Shown here: positions 1-10,477 of the stretch, piece by piece | Layout: every line of letters starts with the position of its first letter | Numbering within the stretch: the stretch's first letter is position 1 | NCBI GenBank assembly: GCA_905616445.1 | Contig: CAJQSV010000001.1 | Location: 62,001-126,000, forward strand | Source of the DNA: an uncultured Pelagibacteraceae bacterium | Lineage (GTDB): Bacteria > Pseudomonadota > Alphaproteobacteria > Pelagibacterales > Pelagibacteraceae | Direction: 5' to 3' | DNA length: 64,000 bases | The notes under the pieces: generated by a model | Told to the model about the DNA's origin: nothing | Database searches by the model: none | Seen by the model: the letters and a program-made list of their open reading frames with translations, nothing else | Made by a program: the position numbers and the translations under genes

Positions 1-2297
1 AGCGCATGTTTTAAAACTTCATCAACATTCTTAACGCAAATAATATCAATATTTTTTTTTATAACTTCTGGTATTTCAGTTAAGTCTTTTTTATTTTCAT
101 GGGGTATTAAAACTTTTTTAATTCCAGCTCTATGAGCAGCAAGTAATTTTTCTTTTAAGCCTCCTATAGGTAATACAATGCCTCTCAATGTTATCTCGCC
201 TGTCATGGCAATATTTTTATCAACTGGTATTTCTGTGATTGCGGAAACTATAGATGTTACCATACCTACGCCAGCTGAAGGACCGTCTTTAGGAGTCGCA
301 CCTTCAGGTACGTGTATATGAAAATCTTTTTTGTCAAAAATTGGTGGGATAATTCCATAGTCTAATGATTTAGATCTAATATATGATTTTGCGGCTTTAA
401 TGGACTCTTGCATAACGTCACCTAATTTACCTGTTATTTCCATTTTACCTTTGCCTGGCATTACCACAGTTTCAATTTTTAAAATTTCACCGCCTACTTC
501 TGTCCATGCTAATCCTGTCACTACTCCTATTCTATTCTGTTCTTCAATTTCACCGTAATTAAATTTTTCTACACCTAAATAATTTGGCAGATCTTCTTCA
601 ATTAAAGGGTTGTTGGTTTTTTCGTTTCCGTCAATTTTTTTTACAATTTTTCTAGCTATTTTTGATATTTCTCTTTCCAGGTTTCTAACACCAGATTCTC
701 TAGTATAATGTCTTATAATTTTTCTATTAACTTTTTCTTCAATTTTCCATTCTTCATTTTTTAATCCGTTATTTTTACTTTGTTTGGGGATTAAATATTT
801 TTGAGAAATATTAACTTTTTCATCTTCTGTGTATCCAGGTAATCTAATAACTTCCATACGATCAAGCAGTGGTGGCAAAATATTTAAAGTGTTAGCTGTT
901 GTAACAAACATTACATCCGAAAGATCGTAATCAACTTCTAAATAATGGTCGTTAAATTCCTTATTTTGTTCTGGGTCAAGTGCTTCTAGTAGTGCGGATG
1001 ACGGGTCGCCTCTGTAATCATTTCCCACTTTATCTATTTCATCCAATAAAAATAATGGATTTTTAGTTCCAGCTTTTTTCATCATTTGAATAATTTTTCC
1101 CGGTAAAGAGCCAATATAAGTTCTTCTGTGACCTCTTATTTCAGCCTCGTCTCTAACACCACCTAAAGAGACTCTTATAAACTTTCTTCCTGTTGCTTTT
1201 GCTATGGATTTTCCTAAAGAAGTTTTTCCAACTCCTGGGGGGCCAACCAGACAAAGAATAGGTCCTTTTAATTTTTGTATTCTCTTTTGAACAGCTAAAA
1301 ATTCTATAATTCTTTCTTTAACCTTCTCTAGTCCAAAGTGATCTTCATCTAATATTTGTTGTGCATTTTTCAAATCATTGTTAATTTTACTTTTATTTGT
1401 CCATGGTAACTCTGTCATCCAGTCTAAATAATTTCTTACAACTGTTGCTTCAGCAGACATTGGGCTCATAGATTTTAATTTTTTTAGCTCCGCCATACAT
1501 TTTTCTTGAACTAATTTTGGCATTTTAGCTTTTAGTATTGCTTTATTTACACCTGCTATTTCATCTTTGCCTTCGTCTATTTCCCCTAATTCTTTTTGAA
1601 TTGCTTTTAATTGTTCGTTTAAGTAATATTCTCTTTGTGTTTTCTCCATTTGATTTTTAACTCTGCCTCTAATTTTTTTTTCAACAGAGATTACACTTGT
1701 TTCTTTTTCCACTAATTCATTAATTTTTTCTAATCGTTTTCTTAAATCTACAATTTCTAGTAATTCCTGTTTTTGGAAGATTTCTAAATTTAAATTTGAC
1801 GCAATATTATCGGCTATTTGGGTTGGGTCTACTAATTTTTTTATACTGTTAATTGATTCTGATAAATCTCTTTTGTTTATGATTAAAAGTTTTTCAAACT
1901 TTTTAACTAAACTTAACGCAAAAAGTTCAACTTCTTTAGTTTTGTTAATATCTTCAATGATTTCTATATTGCAACTTAAAAAATTTTTATCTTCATTTTT
2001 TATTTCATGAATTTTTACTCTCTTTTTACCTTCAACTAAAACTTTAACAGTCCCGTCTGGTAATTTAAGTAATTGTAAAACTTTACTTAAACAACCGTAA
2101 CTGTAAATATCTTTATTTTCCGGTTCGTCAACTTCTGAGTTTTTTTGAGAAACTAATACTATTAATTTATCAGTTTTCATAACTTCCTGAAGTGCTTTAA
2201 TAGATTTTTCTCTACCTACAAAAAGAGGAACGGTTATTGAGGGAAATACCACAATATCTCTTAACGGTAATAGAGGCTTTAAGTTTATTGTTCCCAT
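1..2297 (-). CDS. lon: ATP-dependent protease Lon (3' end cut by window edge)
   Basis: This is the cytoplasmic AAA+ serine protease that degrades damaged and regulatory proteins. It is absent from the ORF track because its stop lies outside the window. Reading back from the ATG at 2297 gives [19 protein letters not shown], the typical Lon N-domain start. The frame stays open to the edge. It contains a Walker A ([12 protein letters not shown]), the catalytic serine motif KDGPSAG and the downstream lysine in GGLKEK. The last visible residues (NVDEVLKHA) match the extreme C-terminus of Lon, so only a few residues are missing. It follows clpX by about 50 bases on the same strand, the usual tig-clpP-clpX-lon order. 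Confidence 0.96.
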   Translation of the reverse strand, partial: MGTINLKPLLPLRDIVVFPSITVPLFVGREKSIKALQEVMKTDKLIVLVSQKNSEVDEPENKDIYSYGCLSKVLQLLKLPDGTVKVLVEGKKRVKIHEIKNEDKNFLSCNIEIIEDINKTKEVELFALSLVKKFEKLLIINKRDLSESINSIKKLVDPTQIADNIASNLNLEIFQKQELLEIVDLRKRLEKINELVEKETSVISVEKKIRGRVKNQMEKTQREYYLNEQLKAIQKELGEIDEGKDEIAGVNKAILKAKMPKLVQEKCMAELKKLKSMSPMSAEATVVRNYLDWMTELPWTNKSKINNDLKNAQQILDEDHFGLEKVKERIIEFLAVQKRIQKLKGPILCLVGPPGVGKTSLGKSIAKATGRKFIRVSLGGVRDEAEIRGHRRTYIGSLPGKIIQMMKKAGTKNPLFLLDEIDKVGNDYRGDPSSALLEALDPEQNKEFNDHYLEVDYDLSDVMFVTTANTLNILPPLLDRMEVIRLPGYTEDEKVNISQKYLIPKQSKNNGLKNEEWKIEEKVNRKIIRHYTRESGVRNLEREISKIARKIVKKIDGNEKTNNPLIEEDLPNYLGVEKFNYGEIEEQNRIGVVTGLAWTEVGGEILKIETVVMPGKGKMEITGKLGDVMQESIKAAKSYIRSKSLDYGIIPPIFDKKDFHIHVPEGATPKDGPSAGVGMVTSIVSAITEIPVDKNIAMTGEITLRGIVLPIGGLKEKLLAAHRAGIKKVLIPHENKKDLTEIPEVIKKNIDIICVKNVDEVLKHA

Positions 2298-2348
2298 TGA
2301 ATAATTATATGGTACTTAATGCTGTAATATCAAGGATGTTATTTAAGA

Positions 2349-3602
2349 TTAAGCTACAGATGTTGATTGTTTTTTACCGTATGTGACAATAGGATCAGTG
2401 TCACCCACAACTGAGGATTTATCAACTGTAACTTTAAGTACATTTTCTAGCTCGGGAAGATCAAACATTGTTTTTAACAAAATGGTCTCCAAAATTGATC
2501 TCAAGCCTCTTGCACCTGTTTTTTTATTAATAGCTTTTTTTGCTATTTCAGTTAAAGCATCATCTTTAAATTCTAATTCAACATTTTCAAATTCAAATAA
2601 TTTTTGATATTGTTTTGTTAGCGCGTTCTTAGGTTCTTTTAAAATTTTTATTAGAGATTTTTCATCTAAATCGTTTAAAGTTGCTATAATTGGCATCCTT
2701 CCTATAAACTCTGGAATTAAACCATATTTAATTAAATCTTCTGGTTCTAAATTTTTTAATGTCTCCGATAGTTTTTTTTCTTCTTTGCTGTTAACTTTTG
2801 CACCAAAACCTATTGAAGTACCTTTTCCTCTCATACCAATTATTTTATCTAGACCAGCAAAAGCTCCTCCGCAAATAAAAAGTATATTAGTTGTGTCGAC
2901 TTGCAAGAACTCTTGTTGAGGATGCTTTCTTCCGCCTTGAGGAGGAACACTAGCTACAGTTCCTTCCATAATTTTTAAAAGAGCTTGTTGCACTCCTTCT
3001 CCAGAAACATCTCTTGTAATAGAAGGATTTTCAGATTTTCTACTAATCTTATCTACTTCATCTATGTAAACTATTCCTCTTTGTGCTTTTTCAACATTGT
3101 AATCAGCTGCTTGTAATAATTTTAAAATAATATTTTCTACATCTTCTCCTACGTATCCAGCTTCTGTTAATGTTGTTGCGTCAGCCATAGTAAATGGTAC
3201 ATCTAAAATTCTCGCTAAGGTTTGCGCTAAAAGAGTTTTACCACACCCAGTTGGTCCAACTAAAAGAATGTTTGATTTGGAAAGCTCAACTTCTTTGTTA
3301 TTTTTATTATCATGATTTAATCTTTTATAATGATTGTGAACCGCAACTGACAAAACTTCTTTTGGAAATTTTTGACCTATCACGTACTCATTTAATGCAG
3401 TACATATTTCTTTTGGTGTAGGAACTCCATCTTGATGTTTGATTAATGAACTTTTGTTTTCTTCTTTAATGATGTCCATGCAAAGCTCAACACACTCGTC
3501 ACAAATAAAAACAGTCGGCCCAGCAATTAATTTTCTAACTTCGTGCTGGCTTTTGCCGCAAAAAGAGCAATAAAGAATATTTTTATTATTTTTTTCTGAC
3601 AT
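2349..3602 (-). CDS. clpX: ClpX, ATP-binding unfoldase of the ClpXP protease
   Basis: ClpX is a hexameric AAA+ unfoldase that feeds substrates to ClpP. The N-terminal zinc-binding domain has four cysteines in two CxxC pairs (about C12, C15, C34, C37). Walker A is GPTGCGKT (about 116-123) and Walker B is IVYIDEVDK. The GYVGED pore loop and the [10 protein letters not shown] segment are also present. The length of 417 residues is normal. It lies 79 bases downstream of clpP on the same strand, room enough for its own promoter, and is followed by lon. All family features are intact. Confidence 0.98.
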   Translation of the reverse strand: MSEKNNKNILYCSFCGKSQHEVRKLIAGPTVFICDECVELCMDIIKEENKSSLIKHQDGVPTPKEICTALNEYVIGQKFPKEVLSVAVHNHYKRLNHDNKNNKEVELSKSNILLVGPTGCGKTLLAQTLARILDVPFTMADATTLTEAGYVGEDVENIILKLLQAADYNVEKAQRGIVYIDEVDKISRKSENPSITRDVSGEGVQQALLKIMEGTVASVPPQGGRKHPQQEFLQVDTTNILFICGGAFAGLDKIIGMRGKGTSIGFGAKVNSKEEKKLSETLKNLEPEDLIKYGLIPEFIGRMPIIATLNDLDEKSLIKILKEPKNALTKQYQKLFEFENVELEFKDDALTEIAKKAINKKTGARGLRSILETILLKTMFDLPELENVLKVTVDKSSVVGDTDPIVTYGKKQSTSVA

Positions 3603-3681
3603 ATCGAATCAATGTGATATTTGTAAATTACGTGAATCCTGATAGCAAGTATAAGTTGTGCTATGAGCTAGATGTTGTGTA

Positions 3682-4290
3682 TTATTTTCTTTTTTCTACT
3701 ACAGAGTCTATTAAACCAAATTTTTTTGCTTCTTCTGCGGTCATAAAGTTGTCTCGTTCAAGAGCAGCAGAAATTTCTTCAACTGATTTTCCAGTATGTT
3801 TGGCGTAAATTTTATTTAGTCTATCTTTTAACAGTAAAATTTCTTTTGCATGAATTTGAATATCTGTAGCTTGTCCTTGGAACCCTGCTGAAGGTTGGTG
3901 AACCATAATTCTTGAGTTTGGTAACGAATGTCTCTTTCCTTTTTCACCTGCGGCCAAGAGAAATGATCCCATTGATGATGCTTGACCAATACATAAAGTA
4001 GATACAGGAGAGTTAATATATTGCATTGTGTCGTAAATTCCCAATCCAGCAGTTACTAATCCGCCTGGACTATTAATATAAAAATATATCTCTTTTTTGG
4101 GATCTTCTGACTCTAGAAATAAAAGCTGAGCTGTAACTAAAGAGGCGATGTTGTCATTTACTGGGCCTACTAAAAAAACTATTCTCTCTTTTAATAACCT
4201 TGAGTAAATATCATAAGATCTCTCTCCCTTGCTTGTTTGTTCAACAACCATCGGAACAAGATTGTTCATCTGTTCTTCAATTCGATTCAT
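3682..4290 (-). CDS. clpP: ClpP, proteolytic subunit of Clp protease
   Basis: ClpP forms the tetradecameric serine protease chamber that works with ClpX. The catalytic triad is visible: serine in GQASSMG (about S106), histidine in MVHQPSAG (about H131) and aspartate in ERDNFM (about D180). The substrate-binding YINSPGG segment is conserved. At 202 residues it has the usual length, including a short N-terminal stretch that is probably processed. It starts 23 bases after tig and precedes clpX, so tig and clpP are probably cotranscribed. Confidence 0.98.
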   Translation of the reverse strand: MNRIEEQMNNLVPMVVEQTSKGERSYDIYSRLLKERIVFLVGPVNDNIASLVTAQLLFLESEDPKKEIYFYINSPGGLVTAGLGIYDTMQYINSPVSTLCIGQASSMGSFLLAAGEKGKRHSLPNSRIMVHQPSAGFQGQATDIQIHAKEILLLKDRLNKIYAKHTGKSVEEISAALERDNFMTAEEAKKFGLIDSVVEKRK

Positions 4291-4313
4291 GGGTAAATTT
4301 ATATAACCAAAGG

Positions 4314-5747
4314 TTACTTTTTGCTAACTTTTTTTATTTTTTTCTTAACATTAGAGGAAGTTTTGCCAACCTTTTTTTCTTTATTGTCTTTAGTTTCCTT
4401 TTTGTGATCGTGATCGTGGTTGTGGTCTTGGTTGTGATTATGAGCAGATAACTCTTGCGATGATTTATTAAAATCAAAAATTATTTTTTCAGCTTCAATA
4501 ATTGTAATATTTTTCTTTTTTAAATTTATTCTCGACTTAAATAAAGTTAAAATTTTTTCTTCGTATAACGATCCTTTTAAACTTTGCGCCGCAGATGGAT
4601 TTTTTTCATAATAATCTAAAACCATTTTTTCTTGGCCTGGCATTCCTTTTATTTGTTTTTGGACTTCTGCTTTAACCTCGTCATTTGATACTTTTAGATT
4701 ATTTTTTTCTCCGTATTCATTTAAAACTAGTCCTAATTTAATTCTTGACTCAGCAATCTTTAAATTTTTAGATTTATGTTTTTCTATTTCTTCTTTCTTA
4801 AGCTTGCGTGTCATTAAATGCATTTCTTGTTCGACAAGGTTTTTAGGCAGTTCAAACTTATGTAGTTTTTCTATTTGGTCTAAAATTTCTTTTTTGGTGA
4901 TTGAATCAAGTGTCTGCTTATATTGATTGGATATTTTTTTTTCTATTAATGATTTAAGGTCAGTTAGATCTTTAGCTCCTAAGTTTTTTGCAAAGGTTTC
5001 GTCTATTTTTGTTTCATTGGGTTTTTGAATATTTATAATTTTACATTCAAATTTAGCTTTTTTATTTGCAAGTTCTTTTTTCGGATAGTTTTCTGGTAAA
5101 TTTAATTCTATAGTTTTGTTTTCTTCTATTTTAACTCCAATTAATTTTTGATCAAAATCTTTAAGAAAAAGATCTTCACCTAAAACTAATCTGGTATTTT
5201 TTCCTTCGCTACCCTCAAATTTTTCCCCATTAACCAATGCATTATAATCAAATATTACCAAATCTCCTTTTTCTGATTTTTCTTTTTTGTCGGAAAAAGT
5301 TTTGTTATTTTTAGCTATCTCTTTAATTTTTTCATCTACTAATTTATTTTCAATTTTTACTAAATATTCATTTGCAGTATAGTTTTTAAAACTTGCAAGA
5401 TTTACTTCGGGTAAAGAATCAACTTCTATTGTGTAATTAAGATCTTTGCCTTCTCCAAATGTTTTTAAATCTATCTTAGGTTGACCTGCTGCTTTTATTT
5501 TTTTTTCTTCTAAAGCTTTGTTTGAGCTTTCATGTAAAATTTTATCAATGACTTCACCATAAATAGCTTTACCAAACTGACTTTTAATTACTGCTGGAGG
5601 GACTTTTCCCGGTCTAAAACCTTTAAGGCTAACTTCTGATTGAAGTCTTAGTAATTTTTTATCAAGTTCTTCTTGGATGATTTTTTTATCTATAATTATT
5701 GATAAAATTGTAGTTAAGCCTTTTTTATTTTGTATTTCTACTTTCAT
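4314..5747 (-). CDS. tig: Trigger factor, ribosome-associated chaperone/PPIase
   Basis: Trigger factor binds nascent chains at the ribosome exit tunnel. The ribosome-docking signature GFRPGK lies at about residues 43-48. A central FKBP-like PPIase domain and a long helical C-terminal chaperone domain follow. At 477 residues it is longer than E. coli TF (432). The extra length is a histidine/aspartate-rich run (seven His in 13 residues, about 436-448) followed by a lysine-rich tail. The tail is unusual and could bind metal or RNA, but this is inference. The gene heads the tig-clpP-clpX-lon cluster, just downstream of tRNA-Leu. Confidence 0.96.
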   Translation of the reverse strand: MKVEIQNKKGLTTILSIIIDKKIIQEELDKKLLRLQSEVSLKGFRPGKVPPAVIKSQFGKAIYGEVIDKILHESSNKALEEKKIKAAGQPKIDLKTFGEGKDLNYTIEVDSLPEVNLASFKNYTANEYLVKIENKLVDEKIKEIAKNNKTFSDKKEKSEKGDLVIFDYNALVNGEKFEGSEGKNTRLVLGEDLFLKDFDQKLIGVKIEENKTIELNLPENYPKKELANKKAKFECKIINIQKPNETKIDETFAKNLGAKDLTDLKSLIEKKISNQYKQTLDSITKKEILDQIEKLHKFELPKNLVEQEMHLMTRKLKKEEIEKHKSKNLKIAESRIKLGLVLNEYGEKNNLKVSNDEVKAEVQKQIKGMPGQEKMVLDYYEKNPSAAQSLKGSLYEEKILTLFKSRINLKKKNITIIEAEKIIFDFNKSSQELSAHNHNQDHNHDHDHKKETKDNKEKKVGKTSSNVKKKIKKVSKK

Positions 5748-5757
5748 ATAAATTCCT

Positions 5758-5842
5758 TGGTGGGCAAGAAGAGACTCGAACTCTTAAACCTTGCGGTACT
5801 AGTTCCTAAGACTAGCGCGTATACCAATTCCGCCACTTGCCC
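5758..5842 (-). tRNA. tRNA-Leu (anticodon UAG)
   Basis: Read on the minus strand, the segment folds as a class II tRNA. The 7-bp acceptor stem pairs GGGCAAG with CTTGCCC. The D-loop region is GGCGGAATTGGTATACGC and the anticodon stem CTAGT/ACTAG encloses loop CTTAGGA with anticodon TAG. A long variable arm and the T-arm GAGTTCGAGTCTC follow. The 3' CCA is genome-encoded (5758-5760). It sits between a glycosyltransferase gene and tig on the same strand. The intact stems make a functional gene very likely. Confidence 0.96.
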
Positions 5843-5878
5843 ACTATTTTACTTTAAGTGATCAGCTTATATAACAAT

Positions 5879-6937
5879 TTACTTTTTAGAGAAACTATAA
5901 AGTCTTAAATATATAATAGTATAAAGTGTAATTGATGAAAAAAACCAATATCTTGAAATTAATCCATTGTTTTGAAAATAAAAAAGTGGAATTTGCAAAA
6001 ATAAATAGCAAGTATTGATAAGTAGAGAAGTTAAATAGTTAGAGTTTTTTACTTTTTTTATATTGGCAAGCCAATCATACAACAACATGTGTAGGTGATT
6101 TCTATCTGGTTTTAAAGGTGATTTTTTTAACGATGTTTTTCTAATAAAAGAAAAGAAAACTTCATAAAACAAATAAAAGAGCACACCTGCAAAGAAAAAA
6201 GGTGAAATTTCGGAGTTCAACTCATAAGTTTTTATAGTGTTTAATACAATCAAAGATCCTAATAAATAAGAACCGCCATCACCTAGAAATATTTTAGCTT
6301 TTGGAAAATTAAATAGTAAAAATGAAAATACGATTACAATCTGAGCAGATAAAATAACTGAAATATTTTCGTTTTGATTAGATAAATTTATTAAAAGAAA
6401 AATAGTATTTATTATTAAGAAATGAATAGCAAGAAGTCCGTTAAAACCATCAACTAAATTAGCTCCATTTACTACAAATAAAAAACATAGCAACACAAAG
6501 CATATCTGAAATATATTATTTTCCAACCACAGATTTAAAAATTGAAATCCAGATCTGGTTATTTGAATTGAAAAAATATTAATGCAAATCACCAATAGGA
6601 AAAGCATTAAAATTAAACGAATATTTGGATTAATTTTTATTTTTACATCATCTAAGAAACCTAAAAAAAATAATAATACTGAAATTGTAAAATAATCTTT
6701 TAAGAATATTCCAAATACTAAAAAATAAAATAAAACAAATAAAGAAAATAAAAATATTATTGTAATGCCGCCAGCTCTGCTTGTGGGCTTTTTATGAAAT
6801 GCTTGTGGTTTTAAAAAATCTTTATCTTGTAGTGAGCCAGAAAAGAAAAGTTTTGAATATTTTGCTGTTAGAAAAGTAGAAAAAAAACTTATTAAAGAAA
6901 AAATAATAAAAAAATTTAAATTGAATTCAGATAACAT
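5879..6937 (-). CDS. WecA/MraY-like polyprenyl-phosphate sugar-1-phosphate transferase
   Basis: This is a multi-pass membrane enzyme of glycosyltransferase family 4. These enzymes move a sugar-1-phosphate from a UDP-sugar to undecaprenyl phosphate, starting O-antigen or other surface glycan synthesis. Family motifs are visible: the metal-binding DD in GFLDDVK (about 96-97), NLVDGFNG, FLGDGGSYLLG and the cytoplasmic histidine motif RNHLHML. Length (352) fits WecA/WbpL better than a variant MraY, and no murein genes are adjacent. Its ATG overlaps the upstream EamA stop in a TAATG junction, so the two are cotranscribed. The exact sugar substrate cannot be told from sequence. Confidence 0.87.
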   Translation of the reverse strand: MLSEFNLNFFIIFSLISFFSTFLTAKYSKLFFSGSLQDKDFLKPQAFHKKPTSRAGGITIIFLFSLFVLFYFLVFGIFLKDYFTISVLLFFLGFLDDVKIKINPNIRLILMLFLLVICINIFSIQITRSGFQFLNLWLENNIFQICFVLLCFLFVVNGANLVDGFNGLLAIHFLIINTIFLLINLSNQNENISVILSAQIVIVFSFLLFNFPKAKIFLGDGGSYLLGSLIVLNTIKTYELNSEISPFFFAGVLFYLFYEVFFSFIRKTSLKKSPLKPDRNHLHMLLYDWLANIKKVKNSNYLTSLLINTCYLFLQIPLFYFQNNGLISRYWFFSSITLYTIIYLRLYSFSKK

Positions 6938-7815
6938 TATTTATTGTATTTTTTTACTATGTATATTCCTGAAATTATTATTATAAGGGAAGCTAAAACT
7001 TTCCAAGTTATTTGTTCGTCTAAAATTAATGCCCCAAATATGACACCAAAAATAGGTATTATATAGGTTACTTGAGTTTGAAACACAATTCCATTTTTTG
7101 CAAGTATTTTAAACCTTAACCACCATGCAAAGCCTGTAGCAACTACTCCTAGATAAATCAGCGACAATGTAGATTCAAGTGTAGGGTCAGATTCCAGTGG
7201 AGTTTCAAGTATAAACGAAAGTGGCAGTAAAGTTATTACAGACCAAATCATTGTTGAAGTGGTCACATTTAAATTCCCAGACTTTTTTAATTTTTTTAAA
7301 ATAAGTATGCCAGAAATTGAATAAAAAGTTGAGCCAAGTAAAATTACCAATACAAAAAAATAATTACTTTCATTTATTATTAATTTATCAAAAAATAGAA
7401 GTAAGACTCCAGTAAATCCTATAATAATGCCCAATGATTTTAAAAATGTTATTTTTTCATCCTTGATAAAAAAATGAGCTAAAATTGATCCTGTCATTGG
7501 TGTTGTGCTCATTAGCATGGCTGCTAAATAACTATCAATTTTATTAGTTCCAATAGCTATTAGTGAAAAAGGAATGGTAATGTTGCAAATACCTACTAAT
7601 GCGTAAATTTTCCAATTTCTAGAAAAGGCATAAATTTTAATTTTGTAAAGAAATGAAACAATTAGCATGGTAACCGTTGCTAAAATCACTCTGATTAACG
7701 CTAAAGTATAGGGTTCGTAAGAGTATGTTGCTATTTTTATATTAAAAAAAGACGAGCCCCATATTCCACCTAAAAGTAATAATAAAAAGACATCTGTCGC
7801 TTTTGCTTCTTTCAT
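6937..7815 (-). CDS. DMT-superfamily transporter, EamA family
   Basis: This is a predicted inner-membrane protein of about ten transmembrane helices, made of two repeated EamA halves. Such proteins export or import amino acids, metabolites or nucleotide sugars. The opening GGIWGSSFFNIKIA and the second-half segment YLGVVATGFAWWLRFK are typical of EamA proteins. Substrate cannot be assigned. It is translationally coupled to the WecA-like gene, which hints at envelope precursor handling but may be chance. Its start faces glnA across a 124-base divergent region. Confidence 0.85.
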   Translation of the reverse strand: MKEAKATDVFLLLLLGGIWGSSFFNIKIATYSYEPYTLALIRVILATVTMLIVSFLYKIKIYAFSRNWKIYALVGICNITIPFSLIAIGTNKIDSYLAAMLMSTTPMTGSILAHFFIKDEKITFLKSLGIIIGFTGVLLLFFDKLIINESNYFFVLVILLGSTFYSISGILILKKLKKSGNLNVTTSTMIWSVITLLPLSFILETPLESDPTLESTLSLIYLGVVATGFAWWLRFKILAKNGIVFQTQVTYIIPIFGVIFGALILDEQITWKVLASLIIIISGIYIVKKYNK

Positions 7816-7939
7816 TTCAATTCTAGATTGTACTTATGTGTTGGGTGCATAACTGTTATTAGCTAATATTATATTATTGAATTGGTCATTTCTGTTATGT
7901 TTAATACAACTTTTTAAAAACTTACAAAGGAAATTATTA
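7816..7939 (+). promoter_or_regulatory. Divergent regulatory region between the EamA gene and glnA
   Basis: This is one of the longer non-coding gaps in the window. A possible sigma70-like pair on the plus strand is TTGGGT, 17 bases, TAATAT, though neither box is strong. A clear AAAGGA ribosome-binding site sits just before the chosen glnA ATG. I see no glutamine riboswitch consensus and no -24/-12 sigma54 element. The promoter call is weak; that this region holds glnA control signals is inferred from its position. Confidence 0.35.
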
Positions 7940-9346
7940 ATGAGCATAAAAGATATTTTAAAATTAATGAAAGATAAAGAAATAGAGTTTGTTGATTTTA
8001 GATTTACTGATCCCAAAGGAAAATTACAACATTTAACAATGGACGCAACAATCGTTGACGAAGAAATGTTGGAAAAAGGAACTTTTTTTGACGGATCGTC
8101 AATTGATGGTTGGAAAGTGATTAATGATTCTGATATGATTTTAAAACCAGACTTAGCAAGAGCTATTATTGACCCTTTTAATTCTCATAATACACTTAAT
8201 TTATTTTGTGACATTTTAGATCCAGTTAAAAAAGAACCCTATGAAAGAGACCCAAGAGGTACTGCAAAAAAAGCTGAGGCATATCTAAAAAAACTAGGCA
8301 TCGGCGACAAGGCTTACTTTGGTCCAGAACCAGAATTTTTTACATTTGATGACGTTAGGTTCGAAAATAAAATGAATACTAGTAATTTTTTTGTTGATAG
8401 CTCAGAAGGCCCTTACAACACAGGTAAAAAATATGAAAATGGAAACATGGGACATAGACCAGGTGTCAAAGGTGGTTATTTTCCTGTACCTCCAGTAGAT
8501 AGCGCTCAAGATATGAGAGCTGAAATGTTAAAGGCCTTAAAAGACATGGGTATAAAAGTAGAAAAACATCACCATGAAGTAGCTCCAAGCCAACATGAAC
8601 TTGGAATGTATTTTGGAACCCTGACCGATCAAGCAGATAATGTTCAGCTTTATAAATATGCTGTACAAATGGTTTCTCATTCATTCGGAAAAACTTCGAC
8701 GTTTATGCCTAAACCGATTAAAGGTGATAATGGATCTGGTATGCACGTGCACCAATCAATTTGGAAGGGAAATACTCCTGTGTTTATGGGAGACAAGTAT
8801 GCGGGATTATCTCAAGAAGCACTTTACTATATTGGTGGAGTTCTTAAACATGCAAAAGCAATTAATGCATTTACTAACTCAACAACAAATAGTTATAAAA
8901 GATTGATTCCTGGTTTTGAAGCGCCTGTTATGCTTGCTTATTCTGCTAGAAACAGATCTGCATCTTGTAGAATACCTGTGACCATGAATAAGAAGGGAGC
9001 TAGATGTGAAATCAGATTTCCTGACGCTGCTGGAAATCCATACTTAGGTTTTGCCGCAATGTTGATGGCTGGTCTAGATGGAATAAAAAATAAAATTGAT
9101 CCAGGTAAATCTATGGACCAAGATTTATATCATTTATCTGAAAATGAATTGAAAAAAATACCTCAAGTATGTGGATCACTAAGAGAGGCAATGGAAAATC
9201 TTGACAGAGATAGATCTTTCTTGACTCAAGGCGGAGTCTTCACGGACGATCAAATTGATGGTTATATATCTCTAAAGTTTGAGGAAATTTATAAATTAGA
9301 ACACACTCCTCATCCAATTGAATACGAAATGTATTATAGTCAGTAA
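7940..9346 (+). CDS. glnA: Glutamine synthetase, type I
   Basis: GlnA makes glutamine from glutamate, ammonium and ATP, the main ammonium assimilation step. The ORF track begins at 7877, but 21 residues of poor-quality sequence precede MSIKDILK, the normal family start. That ATG at 7940 has an AAAGGA site upstream and gives 468 residues, like E. coli GlnA (469). Motifs include the DGSS latch, the metal ligands around [18 protein letters not shown], and [10 protein letters not shown] tyrosine in DLYHLSE sits where the adenylylation tyrosine lies in related enzymes. It is monocistronic and convergent with the suf operon. Confidence 0.97.
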   Translation: MSIKDILKLMKDKEIEFVDFRFTDPKGKLQHLTMDATIVDEEMLEKGTFFDGSSIDGWKVINDSDMILKPDLARAIIDPFNSHNTLNLFCDILDPVKKEPYERDPRGTAKKAEAYLKKLGIGDKAYFGPEPEFFTFDDVRFENKMNTSNFFVDSSEGPYNTGKKYENGNMGHRPGVKGGYFPVPPVDSAQDMRAEMLKALKDMGIKVEKHHHEVAPSQHELGMYFGTLTDQADNVQLYKYAVQMVSHSFGKTSTFMPKPIKGDNGSGMHVHQSIWKGNTPVFMGDKYAGLSQEALYYIGGVLKHAKAINAFTNSTTNSYKRLIPGFEAPVMLAYSARNRSASCRIPVTMNKKGARCEIRFPDAAGNPYLGFAAMLMAGLDGIKNKIDPGKSMDQDLYHLSENELKKIPQVCGSLREAMENLDRDRSFLTQGGVFTDDQIDGYISLKFEEIYKLEHTPHPIEYEMYYSQ

Positions 9347-9360
9347 TAAAAAAATTATTT

Positions 9361-9384
9361 AAGCCTATCTTTAGAGGTGGGCTT
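9361..9384 (-). terminator. Hairpin between glnA and the suf operon
   Basis: AAGCCTA pairs with TGGGCTT (seven pairs, one G-U) around a ten-base loop. On the minus strand the hairpin is followed by AAATAATTTTTTT, a usable U-tract, so it best fits a Rho-independent terminator for the suf operon. On the plus strand an A-rich stretch follows, so it is a poor terminator for glnA. It is the only convincing terminator I saw at a convergent junction in this window. Confidence 0.6.
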
Positions 9385-9392
9385 AGAAAAAA

Positions 9393-9725
9393 CTAAACTT
9401 TAAAAGATTCTCCACATCCGCAACGTTCAGTTTCATTGGGGTTTTTAAATACAAACTGGGAAGAAAATTTTTCTTTTTTATAGTCCATCTCCGTTCCTAA
9501 AAGATACATTATGGCATTCGGATCAATTAAAACCTTGACTCCTTTATCTTCAACAACTTCTTCGTTAGGTTTTATTTCTTTTGCATATTCCATAATATAA
9601 GACATCCCTGCACACCCTCCAGATTGAACTCCTACTCTAACGCCAATAGTTAAATTGTCAGCGTTAGACATAATTTCTTTTATTCTGTTTGCGGCATTGT
9701 CACTTAATCTAATTACTTGTGTCAT
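9393..9725 (-). CDS. sufA: A-type Fe-S cluster carrier (SufA/IscA/ErpA family)
   Basis: This is a small HesB-domain protein that carries assembled Fe-S clusters to target apoproteins. The three conserved cysteines are present: one in SGGCAGMSY (about C38) and two in the C-terminal CGCG (about C102, C104). At 110 residues it is typical. It is the last gene of the suf operon and overlaps the preceding sufT-like gene by four bases. The name SufA rests on context; ErpA-type function is equally possible, since sequence alone does not separate them. Confidence 0.9.
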   Translation of the reverse strand: MTQVIRLSDNAANRIKEIMSNADNLTIGVRVGVQSGGCAGMSYIMEYAKEIKPNEEVVEDKGVKVLIDPNAIMYLLGTEMDYKKEKFSSQFVFKNPNETERCGCGESFKV

Positions 9726-10024
9726 AAATTTAATTCTAATTTAGCAGCTTCAGACATTTTATCTTTATCCCAAGGTGGGTCCCAAACTAATTTAAGATCA
9801 ACATCAGTTACACCTTCAACTTTCATTATATTCTCTTTAACGTTATTTGGCAAACTCTCTGCTACTGGACAGTTAGGGCTTGTAAGTGTCATTTCTACAT
9901 TAACTTTACTTTTTTCATCAATTTCTACTTTATAAATTAAACCTAATTCATATATATTAACTGGTATTTCGGGATCGTAAATTTTTTTAATTTCTGAAAT
10001 TACTTTTTCTTTTAAATCACTCAT
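9722..10024 (-). CDS. sufT: MIP18/DUF59 family Fe-S maturation protein (SufT-like)
   Basis: This is a 100-residue DUF59 protein. Members act late in Fe-S protein maturation, as SufT or the PaaD-like and eukaryotic MIP18 proteins do. Visible family features are the opening DPEIPVNIYELGLIY and the segment LTSPNCPVAESLP with the conserved cysteine. It sits between sufU and sufA in the operon, six bases after sufU, which supports a cluster-assembly role. The exact client proteins are unknown. No fusion or truncation is seen. Confidence 0.87.
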   Translation of the reverse strand: MSDLKEKVISEIKKIYDPEIPVNIYELGLIYKVEIDEKSKVNVEMTLTSPNCPVAESLPNNVKENIMKVEGVTDVDLKLVWDPPWDKDKMSEAAKLELNL

Positions 10025-10030
10025 AAATAA

Positions 10031-10477
10031 TTAGTTATTTTTTTTACCTAAAGCTGAAAGAAACGTATGCCATACCATTGTGGCACATTTAACTCTCATA
10101 GGAAATGCCTGGACACCTGACAAAGAAGTTATTGTAGTAATTTGATCTTCAGTAAGACTATTAAGGGTAATTTTTGTTTTATTTTTAACCATGCTTAAAA
10201 AGTCCTCACTAACTTTTTTTGTAAAAGACAGATCTTTTCCTTTAAGTATATCCGTCAATATGGAAGCTGAAGCAAGTGAAATAGCACATCCCTCACCTTC
10301 AAAGCTAATATCCATAACTTTTTTTTCATTATCTAATTTTAAATAAACATGCACTTTATCTCCACACAAAGGATTGTGGGCTTGGGCATCATGACTATAT
10401 CCAGTACATTTGCCTTTATTTCTAGGGTTCTTGCCATGATCTAAAATAATTTCTTGATATAATTCTTTAAGTTCCAT
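10031..10477 (-). CDS. sufU: SufU-type Fe-S scaffold / sulfurtransferase
   Basis: This is an IscU-fold protein that accepts sulfur from SufS. The conserved ligands are visible: cysteine and aspartate in PLCGDKV (about C38, D40), a cysteine in GEGCAIS (about C64) and one in VKCATMVWH (about C131). At 148 residues it has SufU length, and the insertion between the second and third cysteines (LTDILKGK onward) favours SufU over IscU. It starts directly after sufS in the operon. No hscA or hscB neighbour is present, also arguing for a SUF-only system. Confidence 0.9.
   Translation of the reverse strand: MELKELYQEIILDHGKNPRNKGKCTGYSHDAQAHNPLCGDKVHVYLKLDNEKKVMDISFEGEGCAISLASASILTDILKGKDLSFTKKVSEDFLSMVKNKTKITLNSLTEDQITTITSLSGVQAFPMRVKCATMVWHTFLSALGKKNN

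Noticed and set aside
4200-4451. Plus-strand ORF with a very valine-rich C-terminus
   Set aside because: It is the antisense shadow of the histidine/aspartate tail of trigger factor and the clpP start; no ribosome-binding site or family match.
7816-7939. Possible glutamine riboswitch or sigma54 promoter upstream of glnA
   Set aside because: Neither the conserved glutamine-aptamer core nor a TGGCAC-N5-TTGCA-type element could be found.
7834-8016. Minus-strand 60-residue ORF over the glnA leader
   Set aside because: It overlaps the glnA start and its regulatory region and has no protein-like features.
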